Of a stretch of 64,000 nucleotides of DNA, positions 21,043-33,519 are shown in pieces. Under the pieces are notes generated by a model. The model saw nothing but the letters and a program-made list of their open reading frames with translations, searched no databases and was not told where the DNA came from. A program made the translations under genes and the position numbers. The DNA comes from Rhipicephalus microplus (Eukaryota; Arthropoda; Arachnida; Ixodida; Ixodidae), in the NCBI RefSeq assembly GCF_043290135.1, contig NC_134701.1, forward strand, positions 204,554,601 through 204,618,600. The letters are read 5' to 3'. Numbering within the stretch: the first letter of the stretch is position 1; each line of letters opens with the position of its first letter.

Positions 21043-21640
21043 CATATCCACGAAGTGAATGATGATGAGTGGGCGAAGCTCCGGAGGTAAACCTGGTAAA
21101 CCATGAATCCTCCGTACATTTTGCCCACTCGATTTTATTGCAACGCTCCCCCTAGCGTACGTCGCCGCACTATATCGAACGATGACGAGCGCCATATGCG
21201 GCATCATTCCTATTTTATAACACCTCCCATCTTTCATAATCAACTACACGTACCGCCGTCTAGTTTATAACATCTTGCATCTTTTGGACGGACGGACGGA
21301 CGGATGGACGGATGGACGGATGGACGAACGGACGGACGGACGGATGGTTGAATGGATAGATGGATGGACGGACGGACGGATGGACAGATGGATGGACGGA
21401 TGGACGGACGGATGGACGGACGGACGGACGGACGGATGGATGGATGGATGGATGGATGGATGGATGGATGGATGGATGGATGGATGGATGGATGGACGGA
21501 CGGATGGACGGATGGACGGATGGATATGGCTGTACCCTTTAGATCGGACGGTGGCTAGCGTAATACTTAGAACTGAACGAGAGGTGGCTACACACAGGGG
21601 ACGCACAGCCCACGCCTTAAGGAGCTTCGCTCCTAAAATG
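21043..21640 (+). repeat. GGAC-type dispersed repeat, copy 3
   Basis: It opens ATATCCACGAAGTGAATGAT then GATGAGTGGGCGAAGCTCC, and closes GGAGCTTCGCTCCTAAAA, with inverted ends (GCGAAGCTCC and GGAGCTTCGC). The interior carries a 240-bp GGAC/GGAT tract (21280-21520) and the block GAACGAGAGGTGGCTAC, which aligns with copies 1 and 2. The protein-like SIHPSIRP ORFs are reading frames of the repeat, not genes. Confidence 0.8.
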
Positions 21641-22485
21641 ATAGAAATAACTATGGAAGCGAAATGAAATTTCTCCCTGGTACGGCGAGTTGACATTTTT
21701 ATTAGGCGCTTGTTCGCGACGATTTGATTCTCAGCTCTTATGTGCACGCATGCATGTTTACAAGAAAACCACCATTCTATTGAGTCGCGCCACACATCAC
21801 CTCATATATGCGAGCAAACATGGCGGTGTATACAGAAGCTGGTTTTATTTTTTTCCGGCAATCGTTCAATGCGGCTTATCTGACAACGGCTAATGTGCTT
21901 CATTTTCATGACTGCTCCGGACCGAAAAAAAAGCGTATTCGCTACAGCGTTCTAACTACTTATAGGAACGATGGGAGTTTATGATTGAGTGATGAGGTGC
22001 GGCAGTGAAACGTGCGCAGTGCGAATGAACTTACACACATGAATCTCCAAAAGTTTTGTGGGCCAAAGTAAGTCTTAATAGGCTTAAGAGGAGTGTGACC
22101 TAACTAGGGCAAGATGTTTGTGCTTTCCCTTCTGAAACAATGCTGTGAAGGCTTCTCATTTTGCATATACAGATTTTTTTTACTCCTTTAGAATAAGCAT
22201 GTGCTCGCTTTTGAGCCACAATGCTGGTGAAAGTTTAGACAAGTAGCATACTTTATAGACGTTAGCGTTAGTTTAAGCTACCCCATACTAAGTGTGTAGA
22301 GGCTGCACCATTCTTTTTTGTCGGGTTTAAGATATTTCTCCTGTCGAATTTTCCGAAACTTCGAATATTCTCTGTTCGAAATCTGAATTGAATTCTTCTA
22401 TCAGGTATTATTCGGTTGGAATTCCAAACTCGAGTATTCTCACGCCCCTAGACTAAATATCTATGAGTGTTGTGACGAATTTTTC
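21641..22485. other. Anonymous intergenic DNA with a diverged TTCGAATATTC-rich patch
   Basis: No gene seen. 22345-22450 has repeated TTCGAA/AATATTC words that look like an old degenerate repeat. Nothing else is recognisable. Confidence 0.5.
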
Positions 22486-22715
22486 TACCCCGGTGGTGCA
22501 GTGGTTGAGGTGCTGAGCCCCTGAACCGAAATTCAGAGTTTGATCCCGGGCACTGTCGTCGCATTTATACCGGGGCATAATGCTACAGGTCCGTGTACTG
22601 AAGCTTGGGGGCCTGCTAACAACTTCAAGTGGCCAAAATCACCCAATACCTCATGTTTGGCGTGCTTCATAATGTTACAGTGGTTTTGGCCAGTAAAATC
22701 CCTGATAATATTATG
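22486..22715 (+). mobile_element. tRNA-derived SINE, second family
   Basis: The head has a box A-like TGGTGCAGTGGTTGAGG (from 22493) and a box B-like GTTTGATCCC (22538-22547), as in a tRNA promoter transcribed by RNA polymerase III. The tail has CTTCATAATGTTACAGTGGT then TTTGGCCAGTAAAATCCC. The same tail occurs in reverse at 8815. No target duplication was recognised. Confidence 0.75.
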
Positions 22716-22997
22716 CTTATATTAGTACGTCAAAACTACGATGTAACGTTGCTTGGTTAATTCAATATACTAATACTATTGGTATTCTAATTGAATGGGA
22801 GATTGATATACTAATAGAACATTGGTCCATTCAAGCTTATATTATTTTCTTAAAAAAAGCAAAAATTGCTTTGAAAACCATTGTTTCCCATTTGTCTGGC
22901 GAAATTTCTCATTTTTGGTGCATAAAGAATTTCCGAAATAGATGATAATTGTAACTAAAGCCATTCCATTATTTATACACCATAGCATCTTTTTTAA

Positions 22998-24830
<1,833 letters not shown>

Positions 24831-24865
24831 TACAACCGTGAACTGCTTTGACGTTTATAACTACT

Positions 24866-24960
24866 GTATTTATTTATTTATTTATTAGAATACCCTCAGG
24901 GCCCGTAGGGCATTACAGAGGGGGTGGGTACAACATATATAACACACAAGAAAAAAAGAC
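24866..24960 (+). repeat. TTTA-headed retroelement-tail fragment
   Basis: A run of TTTA units is followed by AGAATACCCTCAGGGCCCGT and a GAGGGGGTGGGTACAAC block. This resembles the 3' end of a non-LTR retrotransposon in reverse orientation, but there is no coding sequence to confirm it. Confidence 0.4.
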
Positions 24961-27235
24961 AAAATAAAGAAACAAGTATCAGATGCGCAAATCAGGAAGG
25001 CAATAGAAGTCAACTAAAAATGTATGAGAATTCAAGCACATACAAGACAAAGATAGATAATGGAAACTGCGTATAGTTACAAGCATTGCTGAGAAAGTGC
25101 AGTCTTGAATAACAAAGGGTCTGTTATTGATATTGATTGATATGTATAATATATCTTTTCAGCTGAGATGTCCTTAGGGGTCGACATTCGTGTCTTCTTA
25201 CCTTTATATCCTCGGTAACACTTGCCATGATATGTAAGATGATCAAGTGAATGCACGAGTCAATAAACAAGCCTCCTGTTAGTACACCACTCTGCATGAC
25301 AGTTAATTCTATAACTACCTGGTTAAACATCCTTGAAATCTTAGCATGCAACCAATTGTGAAGAATGCTTGTTCGCTACCAACGAGAGACTAGCCTCACC
25401 GTGATCGCTACTGCATGTCTGCATAAAAGTAAGCGGCCTTTTGTCCATACTTAGCATGGTTCTGTTCAGTGTTTTTTTTTTGTGGAAGCATTAGTTGGAA
25501 ATTGATGTATTAGTGGGCTATCCATCTTTCGTCGCTTTCGACAAACGTGAGGCTATCGGGTGTGACCTGCCTCCCTTAGTACATTTCAAGACGGCATAAA
25601 TCCATGGCTACTGTTATCGCGAACGCCACTGATCAATGCTTCTCCAATCGTTCTTCTTTGTCGACCATTCGAACATAAAGATTGGTACGCCTTTATACGC
25701 CCAGGTGACTCCGGCTAACTCCCAACAGAATGACCCAAGAGATGCTGGTATTGCAGTTTTTTTAACGTTCAGCGCCGTATACTGTTATGTATTCATTATT
25801 GAACTCAAAACACTAGTTCATTGATTTTCTATCATGTCTGTTGCGTATGCGCATATTTCATTATTGCAAACATCATTCAAACCTATGTCCTCCACAAATT
25901 TGTCCTCTTCCGTGCGTAAATTTTGCTGAACGGAGCTATATCTGGACCATCGAAGTGTATAATACTATATACTACCCACGATGCTGCGTGCAAAATGTCG
26001 TGAAATGGGTGCCTCTATTTCATTCCAATTGCGTTCTGGTGAATAACCATTATCTGCAATTGAATTCCTTTTAATTCCTCGGAATGCAAAAACCTGGCCC
26101 ATTCCCACTTCGGGAAGGGTGGGGCCTTTTACTCCATTCATTCAATTTCTCAAAGTACGAAACGCATCTTGATAATATTATTGAGTCAAGAACGAACGGC
26201 CTCATAATTATAATGTCTTGACATGAATTAAGAGCTTCAATTTACGTAAAACACGTTGCCAAAGTCAAGAGGTAGTAGCTTGGTGGCATATCTCATGCTG
26301 TAAAACCACCCCACTTATTACCATAGGAGCAGTCCGACCTCCACATATACTATAGTAACAAAATGCTCTAGATCTGCTGGTATTAACTCGAACTGTTCGC
26401 CATGCTCGGGCACCTTGTGCCTTTGCAGCCAATATGGAACACATCCTAATGGTATAAAGCGCGCGTAAACAGACAAGAAACGAAAAACAGCTACGGGTAA
26501 ACAGACGGATAGGTAGGTATACAGAAGAACACAGGGCCGCACTGCTCGTCGGCACTTACGCTTGTAAAGAGCGCCTCACAAGCATGGATGGGGTGAGAAG
26601 AGCTGTGTTTGCCCTTGCGCAGACATATACAGTGTCTCCCTTGTCGTAAACGTTTTTAAGTGCGTCAGGTACTAAACTGCTCGTCAGATAAAGATCAAGG
26701 AGGGCATAGAGTATTCGCCCCTTTCGTATGGGGTATCAATGAGAACTAAGGTGGGAAGATAGTTTGTTTCTCCCTTCAGTATATGTTGGGATAATGCATT
26801 TGTAGGAACGCAGACTTATGCGCCGGTTTCTATTTTACAAACTGGCAGATTGTTCACACTTTTACATCACGCGTAGGTTTGGCTTTGGTTAACTAAAGGT
26901 CGGCCTAAAGAAAGGTTTGTGGTTGTTTCGCAAACGCGGTAACAATCAGCGCGTGGCTCTTGTCCTCACAGCAGGCGGTAGCTTCTATACACTGCGCTCT
27001 CAACACGAAAACATGGTGTTACGCGAAAAACAGACAAACTTCAGAGTAATACATTCAATATAAGGACAAACTTGTATATAGTAGGCGCGTTGCTTATAAC
27101 TCTATTGTGCTTGTAATCTGCCAAGTCATTTTAAAAAGACTGCTTTATCGTCAAATTTGAGGCTCTTATTTAATAATGTCTGAAGTATGAAAATAGCACG
27201 AACACGTGCTCCATTTTCTCAGAAGACGTAATTGC
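24961..27235. other. Anonymous intergenic DNA with ATTCC-rich patches
   Basis: No gene recognised. The patch at 26008-26115 is rich in ATTCC/GGAATG words, and a similar patch lies at 27236-27350, so the two may be pieces of one old repeat split by later insertion. ORFs near 26265-26555 overlap in several frames and show no domain. Confidence 0.4.
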
Positions 27236-27557
27236 ATTTCCATTTCATTCTGGTCAAAGTGAACTTAATTGCGTTCCTATTCCATTCCTCCAAGCATTGT
27301 CCCCATTCCATTCCCATTCCTTTACGGGGCCCCGAAAATGTGGAATGATTGGGAAATCATACCAACTCCTTAGTGGTGACTTTGCAACACTGATTGCGTG
27401 GAAGTTCACGCTTATAAATAAGTAAGCATACATGAATAAAGCACACTTTTACTGTTCACCTGCTTAGCAGAAAAACAGAAAAAAATTATTCCAGCATATG
27501 GCGCACCTTGCTGAAGCTATTAAAAAAAGCTTTCCGAAACTAAAATTTAGACCGAGA

Positions 27558-27880
<323 letters not shown>

Positions 27881-29737
27881 AACAGGTAAGTGGCTATTCT
27901 TGTCTACCTTGGAAAGGCAGAAACAGACGTAATTTTTCAAGTGCGCGAGCACTAGGAAATACCTATATTGCAGCTTTGACTTGGCTATTGCAACCAATAA
28001 AAATAAGGATCACAGTAGGCATCAAGCCCATGTGGTCTGCGTGCCATTCAGATATTTTATTACATAGTTACGCTGGCTCTTGAAACTGCTTTCGAAAAGA
28101 CCCTATGAAGAAATAGCTTTGGCACAATTTCAATATCATTGCGGCTATCTAATTTATAACAAACAAATCAATAAACATTATAAATACATATTCCTACCAT
28201 ACACGGGTGACGTTTGATTAACACGACTTGTGCTTCCAGTTTTGGGTCTGCTTTTACAGCAGTCTAAGAAACATTAAATTTGTATTGCCATGCTTGCGGC
28301 GCCACAGTCGGTGTGTGGCGCCACAATTGAGATGCGTTATGATCCGGTGTCGAGTTTATAAATCATCGTCACTCCCGCTCTCTCAGCACCGACGGATCGC
28401 GGAGAAAGGAAGTTTGGACTCTTGGATGGCATAAACAGACCAAACGCTTTCGCAATGGCAACGGGCTTGCCCCATATCCAAATAAATACGTGTAATAGTC
28501 GCATCACCACACCACAAAGCGCATTTTGTTTCATTAATACTGACGCCTGTTTTATAACGTGAGCGCTGACGTGACGACACAGAATAATTCAAATTTAAAA
28601 CGCTAGTGTAGTCGATGTTTTAGTAAGCCAGCAATGTGCACACAGCTACAACACTTGTAAAAAACCCGTCGATCGACGCCGTAACTCTTGGCCACAATAC
28701 AGCATAGATAATTACAAGTCGAATGCTTCACTAGAAGAACCAAAATCTCGACGCCCACGTGCTTGGATTTATATCAGTGTTGACGAACCCCAGGCAGTGG
28801 AAATTTCTAAAGCCCTGCACTTCAACTTCTATCACAATGATATTATGGTTCTGAGACGGTACACGCCTACGATTAGTATTCGCACGTTTCGCATGAAACC
28901 GATTCCCTCAAGCTTTGGAATCTCCTGAACTTTCTTCTCTCTCTGCGTTTGTCAGACACAATTCGTTTACGTAGTATTCTTTTGCGCATTAATACGAATA
29001 TTACACTGTCCAAGTACCTACCAAACGTACAAGAGTCTCTAAGGCATTGCGGCGACATTAAAAGAACTGTTATGTTTACGTCTATATGTTTTTTTAATGT
29101 ACTTTTCTAATTTGTCGGAAGCGTCTGTATGGCTGTCTGCTCAAGAGCCATATTCTTATGTTATCTTAATTTAAATGACATCGTAATCAAAGCGATGCTA
29201 AACAGGCCCTCAGAACAAATAATTTTATTCGTAAGTTCATATTCTGAGAAGTAAATGGGTTGTTACGCAGGCATCAGTTTCTCATTAACGCCCGCTGGTC
29301 TTTTGGATATCCATATCTCGTATCCCTTTCACTACGTCAGCTCTATGCTAGCAACGAAAACTTTCCTTAAAAAAACCATTGTGCAGAACCTATTGACAAA
29401 ATATCTCACAGGGAACAAAATTCATCAAATGCCTTAATTACGAGCTCGTGCTTCGGAAAATATTGAAGAGGAAAGGCAACTAGTCTCGCGTGAGAAAAAA
29501 AAAATCACGAAACTTCAAGTTTGGTATTTGGTTTTGTGTTTGTGTTTCGCTTAAACAAAAGAAATATTGTTATGTTCTTAAGGCGCGAAACTGTCAGCAC
29601 TGTAATTAAATTGGGATTCACGTCAAGGAACACGCTTATGATAACTCGTGTTACTTTTCCTTTTGCGATAGCTGTTTAAGAACGGCTAGAAAGCCTTCCA
29701 CTCCATGATTGTTGGTGTTGTTTGTTTAACCCTCAAT
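27881..29737. other. Anonymous intergenic DNA left of element C
   Basis: No gene, SINE or retroelement piece recognised up to the ATAT target copy at 29738-29741. Confidence 0.55.
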
Positions 29738-29741
29738 ATAT

Positions 29742-29892
29742 TGTCACGTTAAAGAGACAGGAGACGTTTTTAAGGCGTCCTCACAAAAGTCCGAAGAGCG
29801 GTCGGCTCAGCGCAGCCAAAAACAGAACAATGGCACGAGGGGAACTGCCACTTCGTCTGCCTCTTTTGCGCTGGCAGATCAAGCGCGCGGCA
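29742..29892 (-). repeat. 3' LTR of element C (151 bp)
   Basis: On the minus strand it starts TGCCGCG and ends CGTGACA. It is identical to 35037-35187 over 151 bases. I see no TATA box and no AATAAA in either copy. ATAT (29738-29741) follows on the outside. Confidence 0.95.
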
Positions 29893-29961
29893 CTGCCCCT
29901 CCTCCCTGAAGAGCATCGCCTCGATGCTAAACGAAGCGTGTATCGTAAAAAAAAAACATTG
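29893..29961 (-). promoter_or_regulatory. Polypurine tract and conserved hairpin of element C
   Basis: Minus strand: hairpin GCATCG-AGG-CGATGC (29913-29927), then the purine-rich AGGGAGGAGGGGCAG (29893-29907) directly before the 3' LTR. The stem is identical to that of elements A and B; only the 3-nt loop differs (AGG instead of GGA). Confidence 0.85.
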
Positions 29962-32900
29962 TCACAGTGTGTGGTACGGTTTTAACCGCACCACGTGCAC
30001 AATCTCGGGTCGTAGCTGTCGGCGTCGGGGTGGTTGGCTTCCGTCCGGAAGGACTTCGTAATTGACGTCGCTCACTTGTCGTAGCACTTTGTACGGGCCA
30101 AAATACCGACTGAGAAGCTTCTCAGAGAGACCTTTGCAGCGCACAGGGGTCCAAACCAACACCTGGTCACCTGGTTTATAATCGACTTGTCTGTGGCAGC
30201 GGTTGTAGCGCTGTGCATCGACGCCTTGTTGTTTCTTGATGTTTACGCGGGCTAGTTGACGTGCTTCCTCGGCTCGTTGCACGAAACACTCAGCATCTTC
30301 GTCGAGATTCTCGATGTTGTCAATGTCGCATGGGAGCATTGCGTCCAACATCGTCTGAACGTCCCGACCGTATAGAAGACGAAACGGAGTGAATCGTGTG
30401 GTCTCTTGCGTAGCGGTATTATACGCGAATGTTACGTAAGGCAGTATTTCATCCCACGTCTTGTGCTGCACGTCTATGTACATAGACAGCATATCAGTCA
30501 TCGTTTTGTTAAGCCGCTCGGTCAGTCCATTTGTCTGAGGGTGATACGCTGTTGTCTTGCGATGCGTGGAGTAACTTAACTGAAAAACTTGTTCAAGGAG
30601 CCTTGCTGTAAACGCTGTTCCTCGGTCTGTGATGACACAGGATGGAGCACCGTGGCGTAATACAATTCTCTCGATGAAAAACTGAGCAACTTCACAAGCC
30701 GTGCTTTTAGGAAGCGCCTTAGTTTCAGCATAGCGGGTTAGATAATCTGTAGCGACGATTATCCACTTGTTGCCGGAAGATGACAAGGGAAACGGACCCA
30801 GGAGGTCCATGCCGACTTGATCGAAGGGTGTTCTGGGTGGCTCGATAGGGTGAAGTAATCCCGCAGGCTTAACAGATGGGGATTTTCGGCGCTGGCATTC
30901 GCGGCAGGCTTGAACGTACTGTTTAACGCAAGCGGCAAGTTTCGGCCAGTAGTAAGACTTTCGTACCCTAGCGATGGTTCGGGTGATGCCCAGATGGCCC
31001 GATGGAGGCTCGTTGTGGCAGGCAAATAGAATTTCCTCACGCAGCTCTGCGGGGACGACCAACAGGTAAGTTTTGTTGCTGGCGGCTGCGTTCTTCTTGT
31101 ACAACACGCCCTGTCGTAAGCAGAAGGATGACAATCCGCGAGTTATATGCTGGGGCAGTGATACGTTGCGGCCCTCTAGATGTTCAATGATAGGTCGCAA
31201 TTGAGCATCTGCTCGCTGCCGTAAAGCCAAGTCTGTTACGCTTACGGAGCCAAGGAAAGGGCAGTCCTCTTCGAAGCTCTGAGCGGCAGGCTCAACTGGC
31301 GCGCGTGACAACGTGTCCGCATCTTCGTGTGCACGACCGGACTTGTACACGATAGTGACGTCGTACTCCTGCAGACGTAGGCTCCACCTTGCCAGTCGTC
31401 CGGAGGGGTCTCTGAGGTTCGCAAGCCAGCACAGCGAGTGATGATCCGTCACTACTCTGAATGGACGGCCGTAAAGGTAAGGTCGAAACTTAGCAATTGC
31501 CCACACGACAGCAAGGCACTCCTTCTCCGTGGTACTGTAGTTTGACTCCGGGCGTGTTAGGGTTCGGCTTGCGTAGGCGATAACCTTTTCAATTCCCTCC
31601 TGCCGTTGGACGAGTACCGCGCCCAGACCGACGTTACTGGCGTCGGTATGAATTTCTGTTTCGGCTTCCTCGTCGAAATGTCCAAGAACAGGTGGTGATG
31701 CCAGGCGAAGCCGAAGCTCTGTGAATGCTGATTCTTGTTCAGCGCTCCAAACGAACGGCGTATCGTCTCTAGTGAGTCTAGTTAATGGTTCGGCAATTTT
31801 CGAAAAATTGCCTATAAAGCGCCGGTAGTACGCGCATAGACCAAGAAACCGCCGCACACTTTTCTTATCGGCAGGAGTCGGGAAGGCTGCGACAGCGGCG
31901 GTTTTCTCAGGGTCAGGACGGACGCCTTCTGCGCTTACGACATGTCCAAGGAACTTTAGTTCTTCGTAACCGAAATGGCATTTTTGCGGCTTTAACGTAA
32001 GGTTAGCCGTCCGAATCGCCTCAAGTACTTGTCGTAGTCGCTTCAGATGTTCGGAGAAGCTGGTTGAAAACACGACCACATCATCCAAGTACACAAGGCA
32101 GCTTTGCCATTTTAAGTCAGTCAACACAGTGTCCATCATGCGTTGGAAGGTAGCTGGCGCAGAGCAGAGTCCGAACGGTAGCACCCGAAATTCGTAGAGG
32201 CCATCCGGCGTGACAAAGGCGGTTTTTTCGCGGTCGCGCTCATCAACCTCAATTTGCCAGTAGCCACTCTTTAAATCCAGGGAAGAAAAATACTTCGCTC
32301 GTCGTAGTCGGTCAAGCGAGTCATCAATACGCGGCAGCGGATAAACATCTTTTTTTGTGACGTTGTTGAGCTTTCTGTAATCTACACAGAAGCGAAGCGT
32401 ACCGTCCTTCTTCTTAACCAGAACGACCGGTGAGGACCAGGGACTGTTCGAAGGCTGGATAACGCCGTCGTCGATCATTTCTTTCACTTGCTGCTTGATA
32501 GCTGCGCGTTCTGTCGGCGAGACGCGGTATGGCTGTTGGTGAATAGGTCTTGCGTCGTCGTAAGTGATTATCCTGTGCTGTGTAATTGGCGTCTGACTCA
32601 CTTTAGACGACTGAGCAAAGCATGCCCTGAATTCAAACAATAGCTCTCGCAAGGCCCTCTGGTTCTCTTCTGGCAGTGCACTGTTCATGTCAACATCTAT
32701 TACGGTTTGTCCATTGCGGCTACTGTCTTCACAGGCAAAACACTCAATGACGTCCTCCAAGGCTTCAGCGTAGGCGACCGCAGTGCCCCGGAAAAGGTGA
32801 CGATGCTCATTGGTGAAATTTGTAATCATGACCTCGGCTGTACCGTTCCGAATGTCAATGATGCCTCGTGCCACAGAAATTCCAAGCGCCAGCAGCAGGG

Positions 32901-33378
32901 AGACGTTGCACTCTGCCACTGTTTCACCGTCACTGGTTCCTTCGGAAGTCACCTGAATTAGGATACTTGCACGAGGTGGTATTGTGACACTGTCGTCGGA
33001 AACACGGAGGGCGGTTGTACGGCGGTTGGAGTCCCTTGACGTAGCGTTGACTGTCGAAAAGGAAATGCAGCGTCGCCGTAGGTCGATTACGGCGCCATAT
33101 TCCCGAAGAAAATCGAGGCCGAGAATTAATTCGCGGGAGCAGTCACGTAGCACGATGGAGCTGACCAAAAACGTGCAGCCTCGTATTTGTAGCCTGGACG
33201 TGCACAAACCAACCGGCGTTACAACATGTCCGCCAGCTGTACGTACATGCGATCCTGTCCAAGGCATTATCACTTTCTTCAAGGTACGTGCCAATTGTCC
33301 GCTAATAATCGAGTAGTCAGCACCAGTGTCTATTAAGGCAGTTAAATTGCGACCGTCGAGCAGCACAGGTATGTCCAT
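29962..33378 (-). CDS. pol: pol polyprotein of element C: protease, reverse transcriptase, RNase H, integrase
   Basis: 1138 codons from the first ATG. The frame is open further upstream to the frameshift site at 33513-33519, so the natural product is probably a Gag-Pol fusion rather than a protein starting at this ATG. Protease: D17-T-G-A-D21, and ILGLDF at 85-90. RT: LRFCVDY (328-334), catalytic D368 and the YLDD box (430-433). RNase H: acidic D579, E618 and D645, then the HEDADTLS box. Integrase: zinc ligands H788, H795, C825 and C828; catalytic D858, D918 and E954 with 35 residues between the last two; GPY/F module YFGPYKVL (1092-1099). The order is that of Metaviridae. The protein would cut Gag-Pol, copy the RNA and insert the DNA. 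No broken codon was seen. Confidence 0.95.
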   Translation of the reverse strand: MDIPVLLDGRNLTALIDTGADYSIISGQLARTLKKVIMPWTGSHVRTAGGHVVTPVGLCTSRLQIRGCTFLVSSIVLRDCSRELILGLDFLREYGAVIDLRRRCISFSTVNATSRDSNRRTTALRVSDDSVTIPPRASILIQVTSEGTSDGETVAECNVSLLLALGISVARGIIDIRNGTAEVMITNFTNEHRHLFRGTAVAYAEALEDVIECFACEDSSRNGQTVIDVDMNSALPEENQRALRELLFEFRACFAQSSKVSQTPITQHRIITYDDARPIHQQPYRVSPTERAAIKQQVKEMIDDGVIQPSNSPWSSPVVLVKKKDGTLRFCVDYRKLNNVTKKDVYPLPRIDDSLDRLRRAKYFSSLDLKSGYWQIEVDERDREKTAFVTPDGLYEFRVLPFGLCSAPATFQRMMDTVLTDLKWQSCLVYLDDVVVFSTSFSEHLKRLRQVLEAIRTANLTLKPQKCHFGYEELKFLGHVVSAEGVRPDPEKTAAVAAFPTPADKKSVRRFLGLCAYYRRFIGNFSKIAEPLTRLTRDDTPFVWSAEQESAFTELRLRLASPPVLGHFDEEAETEIHTDASNVGLGAVLVQRQEGIEKVIAYASRTLTRPESNYSTTEKECLAVVWAIAKFRPYLYGRPFRVVTDHHSLCWLANLRDPSGRLARWSLRLQEYDVTIVYKSGRAHEDADTLSRAPVEPAAQSFEEDCPFLGSVSVTDLALRQRADAQLRPIIEHLEGRNVSLPQHITRGLSSFCLRQGVLYKKNAAASNKTYLLVVPAELREEILFACHNEPPSGHLGITRTIARVRKSYYWPKLAACVKQYVQACRECQRRKSPSVKPAGLLHPIEPPRTPFDQVGMDLLGPFPLSSSGNKWIIVATDYLTRYAETKALPKSTACEVAQFFIERIVLRHGAPSCVITDRGTAFTARLLEQVFQLSYSTHRKTTAYHPQTNGLTERLNKTMTDMLSMYIDVQHKTWDEILPYVTFAYNTATQETTRFTPFRLLYGRDVQTMLDAMLPCDIDNIENLDEDAECFVQRAEEARQLARVNIKKQQGVDAQRYNRCHRQVDYKPGDQVLVWTPVRCKGLSEKLLSRYFGPYKVLRQVSDVNYEVLPDGSQPPRRRQLRPEIVHVVRLKPYHTL

Positions 33379-33479
33379 TGAAAAGTCGCTCAGCTGGGAT
33401 ACAGGCGCCGGCGTAGTCGAATTTCCGTTGGTCCGATGTCGCGTCGATTGGAGGGCGAGGTCTTCATCACGTCGAGAAT

Positions 33480-33519
33480 CAGCGGCCTCGCCTCGAAAGG
33501 TCGCTGGCGTTAGTTTTCC
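33480..33519 (-). promoter_or_regulatory. Putative -1 frameshift signal at the gag/pol junction of element C
   Basis: Minus strand: heptamer G GAA AAC (33519-33513) in the gag frame, gag stop TAA (33512-33510), six-base spacer (33512-33507), stem 33506-33498 with 33488-33480, loop 33497-33489. Eight of nine stem positions pair; position 6 is A.C. The heptamer is weaker than GGGAAAC of element A at its first half, but AAC in the A site is kept. Pol continues in the -1 frame without a stop, and its early residues (KL..AT..GE, SRR.EDL) match element B. Confidence 0.75.

Noticed and set aside
21275..21795. ORFs of RMDGWMDG or SIHPSIRP repeats
   Set aside because: Frames of the GGAC/GGAT tract; the same peptide pattern appears in other copies of the repeat.
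32707..33316. Plus-strand ORFs across element C
   Set aside because: They are antisense shadows of the intact gag and pol frames.
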